6,650 nt of DNA, from positions 1-6,650 of the forward strand of contig DMRV01000090.1 of assembly GCA_003456455.1 (NCBI GenBank). Reading direction: 5' to 3'. The notes beneath the pieces were generated by a model that made no database searches, was not told the origin of the DNA, and worked only from the letters and a program-made list of their open reading frames with translations. The stretch is from Flavobacteriales bacterium (GTDB lineage: Bacteria; Bacteroidota; Bacteroidia; UBA10329). Below, one piece after another: positions 1 to 6,572 of the stretch; the stretch's first letter is position 1; every line of letters begins with the position of its first letter. The translations under genes and the position numbers were made by a program.

Positions 1-1
1 A

Positions 2-442
2 TTCAATTATTCATTCAACCGGCTAACCAATTATTGCGGAAAATGGATTAAGCATTCGGGCTGGTATCCTGATACAAAAGTTAAGATGTTTAATCGAACG
101 GAGGACGATTGGCAAGGTGAGGTTCATGAAACACTTACAGTCGATTTAAACTCAGTAAAAAGGTTGAAAGGTGATTTACTTCACTATAGCTACAACTCGG
201 TTAGCGACCATGTGAACCGAACTGATGTTTACTCAACTCTTGGGGCGAAAGAGCTTTTCGGGAAAGGTAAAAAAGCGAGCATCCTGAAGTTGTTGTTCAA
301 TCCGTGGCTCAAGTTCAATAAGATGTATTTCATCAAACTTGGTTTTCTGGATGGAATGGCTGGGTTTACCATTGCGCTAATTACGGCCTACGGCACGTTT
401 CTCAAATACATCAAGCTGCATTATCTATCTAAAAACGCCTGA
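2..442 (+). CDS. Family 2 glycosyltransferase, WaaE/KdtX-like (5'-partial, C-terminal 146 residues)
   Basis: The reading frame is open from base 2 to a TGA at 440-442, so the gene starts left of the window and the ATG at 86 is internal. The visible part begins FNYSFNRLTNYCGKWIKHSG, followed by WYPDTKVKMFNR and LKGDLLHYSYNSVSDHV. This matches my memory of the C-terminal half of bacterial GT2 enzymes of the lipopolysaccharide-core glucosyltransferase type (WaaE/KdtX-like). The last 45 or so residues are hydrophobic and aromatic (LFNPWLKFNKMYFIKLGFLDG onward), the usual membrane-associated tail of this family. The nucleotide-sugar binding half with the DXD motif is outside the window, so donor and acceptor cannot be judged. 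The stop overlaps the next gene's start by one base (TGATG), which suggests translational coupling with that glycosyltransferase. The family assignment is firm; the exact sugar is unknown. Confidence 0.85.
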   Translation, partial: FNYSFNRLTNYCGKWIKHSGWYPDTKVKMFNRTEDDWQGEVHETLTVDLNSVKRLKGDLLHYSYNSVSDHVNRTDVYSTLGAKELFGKGKKASILKLLFNPWLKFNKMYFIKLGFLDGMAGFTIALITAYGTFLKYIKLHYLSKNA

Positions 443-1269
443 TGGAGTTCTCTATTCTTATTCCAACGTGGAACAATCTGGAATTCCTAAAATGCTGCGT
501 GAATAGCATTCGAAAGAACTCCATCGTGCAGCATGAAATTCTTGTTTATGTGAATGAAGGTGCTGACGGATCAGGCGATTGGTGCGAGAAGGAAAACATC
601 AAATTCATTCATTCTAAAAAGAACGTTGGTGTTTGCACATCACTGAACGCACTATTTGAAATTGCGACCAAGGACATCATTTGCTACGTGAATGATGACA
701 TGTATCTGTGCCCAAATTGGGACGAGCCGTTGATAAAGGAGATCGAAACCATTGGGGATGAGAAGTTCTATTTCAGCTCTACGATGATTGAGCCGGAGGA
801 TACAGGAAACAAGTGTGTCCTTGCGCCATTTCCTTTCGGGAAAACGCCCTCAGAATTCAAAGAATCTGAATTGCTGGCTGCGTTGCCTAAAATGAATAAG
901 GCAGATTGGAGCGGCTCTACTTGGCCACCTAATCTCATGCACAGAAATATGTGGAAGGCGATAGATGGATATGGTGAAGAGTTCAGCCCTGGATTGTATT
1001 CAGACCCTGACGTAAGCATGAAACTATGGCAACATGGCGTTCGGATTTTTAAAGGTTTGGGTGAAAGCCGAGCATATCATTTTATGTCAAAATCTACTGG
1101 ACGCTTTAAGATGAATGATGGCAAAAAAACCTTCCTTAAAAAGTGGGGCGTAAGTTCTAGCTGGTTTGTAAAGGAAGTGCTTAAGCAAGGTCAGTTTTAC
1201 ACGGGTCCTCTATCAGAAAATAAAATTAGTCCGAATTTGAAGGACAGATTGAAAGGGCTAATTTCCTAG
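442..1269 (+). CDS. Family 2 glycosyltransferase (GT-A fold), surface glycan/LPS synthesis
   Basis: A 275-residue cytoplasmic glycosyltransferase. The N-terminus MEFSILIPTWNNLEFLKCCV is the classic GT2 first strand and nucleotide-binding start. NVGVCTSLNALFEIA (61-75) is the usual stretch after it. VNDDMYL (83-89) is the DXD-like metal and nucleotide-sugar motif, here N84-D85-D86. SGSTWPPNLMHRNMWKAIDGYGEEF (157-181) and YSDPDVSMKLWQHG (186-199) correspond to the acceptor region with the catalytic-base-type acidic residues (D188, D190). H213 follows in YHFMSKSTG. The C-terminus carries KKWG (233-236), common in this group. The start overlaps the previous glycosyltransferase stop by one base, so the two are probably one operon acting in sequence on the same glycan. 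The TAG stop lies in a CTAG shared with the convergent ligase gene. Donor and acceptor cannot be read from the sequence; rhamnosyl- or other hexosyl-transfer are both possible. Confidence 0.88.
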   Translation: MEFSILIPTWNNLEFLKCCVNSIRKNSIVQHEILVYVNEGADGSGDWCEKENIKFIHSKKNVGVCTSLNALFEIATKDIICYVNDDMYLCPNWDEPLIKEIETIGDEKFYFSSTMIEPEDTGNKCVLAPFPFGKTPSEFKESELLAALPKMNKADWSGSTWPPNLMHRNMWKAIDGYGEEFSPGLYSDPDVSMKLWQHGVRIFKGLGESRAYHFMSKSTGRFKMNDGKKTFLKKWGVSSSWFVKEVLKQGQFYTGPLSENKISPNLKDRLKGLIS

Positions 1270-2840
1270 TCTGCCGTTTCTGCGAATTCCCTTCTCACAA
1301 TTAGAAAGGCGTTGAAAAACGCAAAAAGCGTTACACCCGACTGACGATCAAACGTGTTGTCTGTGAGAAAGGAGACCACCATCAACAGTACAAATGCTAC
1401 GTATAGATAATCTCTTCGGTAAAGAAAAAGTGGATAGGTCAGTGAAAGCAAAAGAATGATAAACCCTACAACGCCCAGTGTAATTCCAATTGTTAAAAAC
1501 TGATTATGGGAAATACCTTGAAAGCGTTTTTTCATGCCGCGATTATCTACGGAATAGGCCTGTTTGTAAGCATCGAAAACATCTCCCGTACCAACTCCAA
1601 GCAGCACGTTTTCTCGGAAAATAGACCATCCAACCTGAGCGTAAATCCACCTTTGCAAAGTAGAAGAATTGTTTGCTTTTTGTAGCCAAGAGTATCTTTC
1701 TAATGCCCCAAAAAGCTGATATATTCTTCTCGAAATCCCCAGTTTATCCGTATACAGATAATTGGTAAAACCATCTTCAATATTAGAAATGTCTTTTGGT
1801 GATAACTGATGAATGCCAACCGAATCTTTCATCAAACCTTTTGAAGTCATGTAACGAATTGCGGTAAACTTAATTGGTTGGCCTTTTTTGTCAATCTTAT
1901 CAAAACCTATGGTGCTAAGTTTAGACCATTCATTATGAAGTTCGTCCCAGCACACATAGTTCCAAACACGATGCCCGTTTTCTCGGTATAACACATCTTT
2001 TTGGTGTGCGTAAAATCGACCGTTTATTGTTCTTACTTTCTGCGTTCTGTAATCAAAAGGCACTTCTTGAAAATGCTTATCCGCAATCTGTTTGATATAT
2101 AAAACACCTACAATTACAAGTAATAGAATGCTAAATAAAGAGCCTGTTTTTAGCAAACGATTTCGCTGCTTTTTCAATAACCATAAAAGGCTAAAGATTA
2201 GAAGTGTGGCAAAGGCTGCGTAAGCTGTAAATGCTTCTAGGATTACCAAAAACCAACTAATCCATAGCATTGTAGCAAGACAGAATGCCTTTTCCAGAAT
2301 TGTCCATTCATTCCACTTTGCGTAAAGCGTGTATGCTAGAATAAAGAAAGAGAACGTGAGCATAAGCCCGAATCGAATATGAGATATGAAGAGGGAGATT
2401 TGGCGCTTATTAAATAGCTCCCCTCCCCATAATTCAAAGTATCGACCGGCACCGAAAATGGTTCCTATAACCGAAGCTAATACGAATAGAAACAGAATGT
2501 TTTGCAGCCGTTTCTTGTCTGGAAGCTTGGTAGTAAAAAGCAGCAGTGGCATAAGCAGCATAGGAAGCTTTATCCGAAGCTCTTTGAATCCTTGACCAAT
2601 GTTTTCCGTCCAGAGCAGTCCAACACAAAACATCAAAAATGTGGATACAATGATGAGCGAAAATGGGACTCTAAAAAACTGCTTCAGCCGCTTGAGGTAC
2701 TTTCCTTCAAGCAACCAGTTTCCGGCAAGCACGAACGTACCAACACTAACCAGAAAAACAGAGAGCGGAAGCCCCATGGCAATCATTGCCATGCCCCAAA
2801 AAGTAATGTTTCGGTGTTGGTTGTCGGTCAGTTTCGGCAT
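1266..2840 (-). CDS. O-antigen ligase / polymerase family membrane protein (Wzy_C type)
   Basis: A 524-residue polytopic inner-membrane protein, predicted to join undecaprenyl-linked glycan to lipid A-core (WaaL-like) or to polymerise it (Wzy-like); sequence alone does not separate these. Hydrophobic segments lie near residues 14-40, 60-77, 91-103, 115-133, 153-173, 183-201, 203-222, 234-250, 448-475, 477-495 and 502-516. A long presumed periplasmic loop spans about 251-447. Family marks are SHIRFGLM (153-160, H154/R156), R397 in LQRWIY, NVLLGVGTGD (411-420), SHNQFL (444-449) and the tail DNTFDRQSGVTLFAFFNAFL (494-513). Loop Arg and His residues are the known functional sites in WaaL; R397 and H445 are the candidates here. 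It starts 23 bp after the S41 protease stop with no clear Shine-Dalgarno, and probably shares that transcript. It converges on glycosyltransferase genes, which fits a role in LPS assembly. Confidence 0.88.
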   Translation of the reverse strand: MPKLTDNQHRNITFWGMAMIAMGLPLSVFLVSVGTFVLAGNWLLEGKYLKRLKQFFRVPFSLIIVSTFLMFCVGLLWTENIGQGFKELRIKLPMLLMPLLLFTTKLPDKKRLQNILFLFVLASVIGTIFGAGRYFELWGGELFNKRQISLFISHIRFGLMLTFSFFILAYTLYAKWNEWTILEKAFCLATMLWISWFLVILEAFTAYAAFATLLIFSLLWLLKKQRNRLLKTGSLFSILLLVIVGVLYIKQIADKHFQEVPFDYRTQKVRTINGRFYAHQKDVLYRENGHRVWNYVCWDELHNEWSKLSTIGFDKIDKKGQPIKFTAIRYMTSKGLMKDSVGIHQLSPKDISNIEDGFTNYLYTDKLGISRRIYQLFGALERYSWLQKANNSSTLQRWIYAQVGWSIFRENVLLGVGTGDVFDAYKQAYSVDNRGMKKRFQGISHNQFLTIGITLGVVGFIILLLSLTYPLFLYRRDYLYVAFVLLMVVSFLTDNTFDRQSGVTLFAFFNAFLIVRREFAETAD

Positions 2841-2854
2841 TGGGGCCTAAACTT

Positions 2855-2874
2855 GTTCAAAGGTTAATTTGAAC
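2855..2874 (-). repeat. Seven-base inverted repeat with the protease stop codon in its loop
   Basis: GTTCAAA (2855-2861) and TTTGAAC (2868-2874) are perfect inverted copies around a six-base loop. On the minus-strand mRNA the loop holds the TAA stop of the S41 protease, and the hairpin ends 14 bases before the ligase ATG. The sequence after it is not T-rich, so it is not a standard terminator. AACTTGT also occurs as a direct repeat at 2850-2856 and 2872-2878. The stem is AT-rich and may be chance. A role in coupling or processing between the two genes is inference. Confidence 0.4.
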
Positions 2875-4537
2875 TTGTGTTTGATAAAATACGTTTGTAT
2901 TCCTCCGTATCAGCAAGAATCTCTAACGCTTTTTTTACATCCGAATCATCCTCCAACATGGCTTCGATACGGCCTTTTTGGTGGTGATAGCGTGAAACAA
3001 TTTCACCGCGCAGCAGGTCTTTCACCTCTTCCTGAAATTCTTCTAGGTCATGAGTTTTGTTGTGTCTTACCTGTTCGTTAAGTGCGTTATACTCAACCTC
3101 AATTCGCTCAAAATATTTTTCTTCCTCGGCTACTTCTTTCAACTTTTCCATCACTTTCTCGCTATCGGTGGTGTAGTCGAACTCTTTGGTCTCTAACCAT
3201 GATTTGAATTCAGAATAAAGATTTTCGTCAATATCAAATTCTTTAACCGCAGCAATTTCTTTGTGTTGGTGGCGATATTCCGTTGCGAAATCGAAATACA
3301 ACATTTTCAGACCCAAATTGAATGCAATATCTGACAATGGCATCGGCTTCACTTCCACATCTGGGTTAATTCCGCCACCATCAAAAACCGGTCTTCCAGC
3401 TCTTGTTTCATACTTGGTGATAAGGGAATCAGGAACTTTTCCTACACTGCCGTCCTCATTCCTATTCGAATAATCCAATGCCTGAATGCATCTACCGCTT
3501 GGGATGTAGTATTTGGCCGTTGTCACTTTTAGTTGAGAATTATAGCTCAACGGTCGGGTGGTCTGAACTAATCCTTTTCCGAACGTTCGCTCACCGATAA
3601 TAACTCCCCTGTCTAAATCCTGAATAACTCCAGAAACAATCTCGGAAGCTGAAGCTGAACCGCGGTTGACTAACACAGCTAAAGGCATGTCTTTATCCAG
3701 TGGGGACTGCGTAGCTTTATAATCTTTGTTCCATTCTTTAACCTTGCCTTTTGTACTCACAATCATTTCTCCTTTGGATACAAAAAGATTACTGAGCGCA
3801 ACCGCTTCTTTCAAAAGCCCCCCAGGGTTTCCTCGAAGATCAAGCACCAATTTCTTCATGCCTTTTGCTTTCAACTCAACCACCGCATCCTTTACATCTT
3901 GAGAGCAATTATCTGTAAAACTTGAAAGATTTAAATAGCCAACTTCTTCGTTTAACATTCCCAAATAAGGAACGCTTTTTATCTGAATTTCCTCTCTTTT
4001 AATAGTTACATCAAACGGCTTATCAACGCCAAAGCGCTTGATTGTCACCTTTACTTCTGTTTGAGGCTGTCCTTTCAAAAATGAACTGATGTCTCCTGTT
4101 GATTTTCCTTCTGTTGATTTTCCATTTACTTCCAAAATCACATCTCCAGCAAGCAAGCCTGCCTTCATAGCTGGAAATCCTTCATACGGCTCTGCAACTA
4201 CCATCAAACTGTCTTTTTTACGAATCATTGCGCCAATACCACCATACTGGCCAGTGGTCATAAATCGGTAATCCTCAATGTCTGTTTCAGGAATATAGGT
4301 GGTGTACGGGTCGAGCGAAAGAAGCATTCCATCAATTCCTTTTTCGACTAAATCACCAGGTTGCGTTTCATCTACGTAATAGAGATTCAGCTCTTTGAAA
4401 AGAGTGATGAAAATGTCGAGGTTTTTGCTAATCTCGAAATACGAATCAACGTAACTACTAGTAAGTAGTGAGATTAAAACCACTGGAATGATGATTAAAA
4501 TGCCTCGTACTCGTTTAAATATTTTGGATGCTTTCAT
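2864..4537 (-). CDS. S41 family C-terminal processing peptidase (CtpA/Prc-like, with PDZ domain)
   Basis: A 557-residue serine protease that by family cleaves envelope proteins near their C-termini. Residues 12-28 are a hydrophobic signal peptide or anchor after a basic start (KIFKRVRG), placing it in the periplasm or on the membrane. The PDZ domain spans about 96-168, with the peptide-binding loop YGGIGA (98-103) and AGLLAGDVILEVNG (126-139). The protease core follows (about 180-395), with LDLRGNPGG (232-240). GSASASEI (293-300) supplies catalytic S296, and ERTFGKGLVQ (316-325) supplies K321 and Q325. The spacing Ser+25 Lys and +4 Gln equals that of characterised CtpB/D1P enzymes, so it should be active. 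The C-terminal 150 residues are charged and helical (EKVMEKLKEVAEEEKYFERI), as in many Bacteroidota members. The start ATG overlaps the rnpA stop as ATGA. A five-residue repeat (GKSTE/GKSTG) follows the PDZ strand. Confidence 0.95.
   Translation of the reverse strand: MKASKIFKRVRGILIIIPVVLISLLTSSYVDSYFEISKNLDIFITLFKELNLYYVDETQPGDLVEKGIDGMLLSLDPYTTYIPETDIEDYRFMTTGQYGGIGAMIRKKDSLMVVAEPYEGFPAMKAGLLAGDVILEVNGKSTEGKSTGDISSFLKGQPQTEVKVTIKRFGVDKPFDVTIKREEIQIKSVPYLGMLNEEVGYLNLSSFTDNCSQDVKDAVVELKAKGMKKLVLDLRGNPGGLLKEAVALSNLFVSKGEMIVSTKGKVKEWNKDYKATQSPLDKDMPLAVLVNRGSASASEIVSGVIQDLDRGVIIGERTFGKGLVQTTRPLSYNSQLKVTTAKYYIPSGRCIQALDYSNRNEDGSVGKVPDSLITKYETRAGRPVFDGGGINPDVEVKPMPLSDIAFNLGLKMLYFDFATEYRHQHKEIAAVKEFDIDENLYSEFKSWLETKEFDYTTDSEKVMEKLKEVAEEEKYFERIEVEYNALNEQVRHNKTHDLEEFQEEVKDLLRGEIVSRYHHQKGRIEAMLEDDSDVKKALEILADTEEYKRILSNTSSN
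4096..4125. repeat. 15-bp in-frame tandem duplication in the S41 protease gene
   Basis: Two adjacent 15-base units, 4096-4110 and 4111-4125, match at 14 of 15 positions (CTGTTGATTTTCCTT and CTGTTGATTTTCCAT). The copies keep the frame and encode GKSTE-GKSTG-type pentapeptides at about residues 139-148, just after the PDZ strand GDVILEVNG. This looks like a recent slippage duplication that lengthens a surface loop. No effect on the catalytic residues is expected. Confidence 0.7.
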
Positions 4538-4914
4538 GCCGATAATGACTTCAATTTTTCGAGAATCCGCTTCATAGTTTCATTTAAATCACCATAAACG
4601 GGGATGTCGTTGCCAATGTAAACAAACGCGAGGGCAAAATATTTCCCTTGTGCTTGCCAAATTTCAATTATTTCTGATTTGTTGAGTCGGTACGTCTCAC
4701 GAATCAACCGTTTTACCTTGTTTCTTGAAACTGCTTTTTTGAACCTTTTCTTCGGAACTGTTATGAGCAATTTCGCAGCCGTATCGCTTTCTTCAAGCGG
4801 CATATACATCACCCTAATTGGATATTCTTTAAATGATTTTCCTGATTTAAAAAGCGCATCAATTGCCAGTTTTGAGCAGAGTTTTTCCTTCTTTCCGAAA
4901 GTGTATCTGCTCAT
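4534..4914 (-). CDS. rnpA: Ribonuclease P protein component
   Basis: A 126-residue basic protein that assists the RNase P RNA in removing the 5' leader of precursor tRNAs. The start MSRYTFGKKEKLCSKLAIDALFKSG resembles the family N-terminus (TFxKxEKL...F..G). The RNA-binding signature is complete: VPKKRFKKAVSRN (53-65) followed by KVKRLIRETYR (66-76), which holds the RNR core residues R64, N65, K68, R69 and R72. The length is normal for the family. In many bacteria rnpA follows rpmH near dnaA. Here it sits instead upstream of an S41 protease, an arrangement I recall as usual in Bacteroidota. Its TGA overlaps the protease ATG by four bases. An intrinsic terminator ends upstream of the start codon (T tract to 4931), so rnpA needs its own promoter, which I could not identify with confidence. 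Confidence 0.96.
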   Translation of the reverse strand: MSRYTFGKKEKLCSKLAIDALFKSGKSFKEYPIRVMYMPLEESDTAAKLLITVPKKRFKKAVSRNKVKRLIRETYRLNKSEIIEIWQAQGKYFALAFVYIGNDIPVYGDLNETMKRILEKLKSLSA

Positions 4915-4930
4915 TTTGGTTTGAAGTTAG

Positions 4931-4962
4931 AAAAGAAAAAGGGGCAATGAATCATAGCCCCT
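4931..4962 (-). terminator. Intrinsic terminator after hemD
   Basis: Read on the minus strand, AGGGGC (4962-4957) pairs with GCCCCT (4945-4940). The stem continues inside through a T-T mismatch and ATG/CAT to a three-base ATT loop. The T-rich run TTTTCTTTT (4939-4931) follows directly. A GC-rich stem followed by a U tract is a classic Rho-independent terminator. It lies about 30 bases after the hemD stop (4992) and 16 bases before the rnpA start (4914). It therefore ends the DUF4271-hemD transcript, and rnpA-protease-ligase becomes a separate unit. Confidence 0.85.
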
Positions 4963-4991
4963 CTTCCTTGTATATTTTTAACAAAAACGGT

Positions 4992-5744
4992 TTATTTTTT
5001 CTTGTTGGCTAGTTTGATGTATTGGTCCAATGCCATGGTCATTGAGGGTGCGCTAGGTACGGGCGCTCCGATATCAAGCTTTAAATGCTTCTCCTTAACA
5101 GCATGAGTTGTGGTTGGTCCAAACGCGGCAATACGAGTGCTGTTTTGTTTGAATTCTGGGAAGTTTTCAAACAATGACTTGATGCCTGAAGGGCTGTAAA
5201 ACACAAGTACATCGTAGTTCACATCGGCAAGGTCAGAAAGATCGCTACAAACCGTTTTGTAAAGCACGGCTTTTGTGTACGCAAAACCCAACGCATCCAA
5301 GGATTCTGGAATGGTTGGTTTCAAGTCGTTGATACACGGCAAAAGGAATTTTTCGCCTTTGTGTTTTTTCAATACTTCAATTAAATCTCGGAACGTATTA
5401 CCCCCGTAGAAAATCTTACGCTTTCTGTAAACCACGTACTTCTGAAGGTAGTAAGCTATGGTTTCCGAAACACAGAAGTATTTCATTGTTTCAGGAACGG
5501 TAACACGTGTTTCTTCACACATTCTGAAGAAGTGGTCCGCGGCATTTTTACTTGTCAAAAGAATAGCCGTATGGTCTAAAATATTGATTTTCTGAGTACG
5601 GAAATCTTTAGCTTCCACGCCTTCTACGTGAATAAAGGAGCGAAAATCGATTTTAAGATTATGCTTTTCAGCAAGGTCGAAATAGGGGTTTTTGTCTCCT
5701 TCAGGTTGGGGTTGAGAGACGAGAATGCTTTTTACTTTGTCCAT
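4992..5744 (-). CDS. hemD: Uroporphyrinogen-III synthase
   Basis: A 250-residue cytoplasmic enzyme that closes hydroxymethylbilane to uroporphyrinogen III with inversion of ring D, the branch point of haem, sirohaem and cobalamin synthesis. The family diverges strongly in sequence, but this copy has the typical two-domain pattern. The first strand is VKSILVSQPQPEG (4-16). ILDHTAILLTSKNAADHFF (55-73) belongs to domain 1. A YLQKYVVYRKRKIFYGGNTF (99-118) stretch is characteristic of Bacteroidota members. The return to domain 2 carries YSPSGIKSLFENF (183-195), IAAFGPTTTHAVKE (205-218) and GAPVPSAPSMTMALDQYI (226-243). The length is normal. The C-terminus is lysine-rich (ANKKK). The gene lies 24 bp after the DUF4271 stop with no promoter between, so it is the second gene of that unit, and an intrinsic terminator follows it. 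The ATG at 5744-5742 is chosen because the protein aligns from there; a nearby ATG seven bases upstream is out of frame. Confidence 0.93.
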   Translation of the reverse strand: MDKVKSILVSQPQPEGDKNPYFDLAEKHNLKIDFRSFIHVEGVEAKDFRTQKINILDHTAILLTSKNAADHFFRMCEETRVTVPETMKYFCVSETIAYYLQKYVVYRKRKIFYGGNTFRDLIEVLKKHKGEKFLLPCINDLKPTIPESLDALGFAYTKAVLYKTVCSDLSDLADVNYDVLVFYSPSGIKSLFENFPEFKQNSTRIAAFGPTTTHAVKEKHLKLDIGAPVPSAPSMTMALDQYIKLANKKK

Positions 5745-5768
5745 GGGTCATTGAACGTTTTTCTACCG

Positions 5769-6545
5769 TTAAAGTGCAAATCTGAGCAGCACAAAAATCG
5801 GCAGTATTTCGAGCGCGCAAAAGTAATAAAACAAATGAAGGGTTGATATTGCTGTGGAACTTACGGCTACCGAAATTCCTCGTTGCAACCCTTTCAAATA
5901 AAAGAATATGCCAACGCCCATACCTACATATATGATAAGCATAAATGGAATTTGCGTGCTGTAAAACAACAATAATGAAAGCGGGAGAAGCACTAATCCT
6001 GTGGCCGAAAACAGAACGCTAAGATTGAACCGGTGTAAGCGGAATTCACTGCTCAAGTTGAATAGTTGTGCTAATAACCAAAGCACAACTCTTTTAAATA
6101 CTATCGCAATGAGTAAAACGCCAATTACGGAAAAGAAAAGCTCACTCTTGAAAAATTTAGTCTGCGAAAAATGAGGAAGAGCACCAGTGATGAAAAGAGC
6201 GATTGAAATAGACGATACAATTTGAATAATCAGCAGGTTTCTGCTACGCTGTGCGTTCTCAACTCGAGCATCTTGATTAGCTTGATTACTATCGAAACTC
6301 GCTTTTACAATGGCACTGAAAATACCATCAGAATTTCGTTGGAGGTAGAGAATGATTCCTGCGCAAATAAACAAGATAAAAAAACCAAAGCTTCCACCCG
6401 AAACAGCACGTTCTATGTACGAAAAATCATTTTCCGGCTGTAATTGATGACCCTTAAAAAGGCTGACAATCGGTGTTTCAACCATTGCGAAAACTGAGTC
6501 TTCGCAAAGTTGAGTTTGTAGCGTATCTGTTAGCAGGTCTTGCAC
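5769..6545 (-). CDS. DUF4271 family integral membrane protein of unknown function
   Basis: A 258-residue polytopic membrane protein. Hydrophobic segments lie near residues 52-69, 103-122, 134-157, 175-195, 200-217 and 236-257, giving about six helices. Residues 1-50 are mostly polar. The C-terminal run AISTLHLFYYFCALEILPIF (232-251) is the signature I associate with DUF4271, a Bacteroidota family with no established biochemical role. It contains H237 and E246 inside the last helix, which could be functional polar residues. It is the first gene of a unit with hemD, and that pairing recurs in the phylum to my knowledge; a link to tetrapyrrole synthesis or transport is inference only. The start is uncertain. 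The longest frame begins with GTG at 6545-6543, preceded in frame by TAA. The first in-frame ATG is codon 21 (6485-6483). A TAnnTTTG promoter element at 6557-6550 lies so close to the GTG that the ATG may be the true start. Confidence 0.85.
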   Translation of the reverse strand: MQDLLTDTLQTQLCEDSVFAMVETPIVSLFKGHQLQPENDFSYIERAVSGGSFGFFILFICAGIILYLQRNSDGIFSAIVKASFDSNQANQDARVENAQRSRNLLIIQIVSSISIALFITGALPHFSQTKFFKSELFFSVIGVLLIAIVFKRVVLWLLAQLFNLSSEFRLHRFNLSVLFSATGLVLLPLSLLLFYSTQIPFMLIIYVGMGVGIFFYLKGLQRGISVAVSSTAISTLHLFYYFCALEILPIFVLLRFAL

Positions 6546-6549
6546 ATGG

Positions 6550-6557
6550 CAAAGTTA
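6550..6557 (-). promoter_or_regulatory. Candidate Bacteroidota -7 promoter element for DUF4271-hemD
   Basis: The minus strand reads TAACTTTG, an exact match to the Bacteroidota primary-sigma -7 consensus TAnnTTTG. It ends four bases before the GTG at 6545. A transcript would begin at or inside that codon, giving a leaderless mRNA or pointing to the ATG at codon 21. I see no TTG/TTTG -33 element at the usual 17-23 base spacing, which lowers confidence. Confidence 0.45.
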
Positions 6558-6572
6558 GGGCTGTTTACTTGC

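Noticed and set aside
86..442. The ATG at 86 as a true start for a 118-residue protein.
   Set aside because: The frame is open back to base 2, and the residues before 86 (LTNYCGKWIKHSGWYPD) match conserved glycosyltransferase sequence, so the gene is simply cut by the window edge.
768..1019. An 83-codon minus-strand open frame inside the second glycosyltransferase.
   Set aside because: It is antisense to a well-supported glycosyltransferase over its catalytic motifs, and has no family features or upstream signals.
2859..2866. A TAACCTTTG stretch on the minus strand, considered as a promoter for the ligase gene.
   Set aside because: The spacer between TA and TTTG is three bases rather than two, no -33 element is visible, and the sequence is explained by the protease stop codon and inverted repeat.
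2502..2867. A 121-codon plus-strand open frame, with a second overlapping one at 2599-2850.
   Set aside because: They lie antisense within the ligase gene, and the predicted proteins are low-complexity basic sequences with no recognisable domain. The ligase on the other strand is clear.
6530..6547. A five-codon minus-strand frame MCKTC (ATG 6547-6545, TAA 6532-6530) overlapping the DUF4271 GTG, considered as a regulatory leader peptide.
   Set aside because: It is too short to separate from chance, and the candidate promoter would start transcription at or after its ATG.
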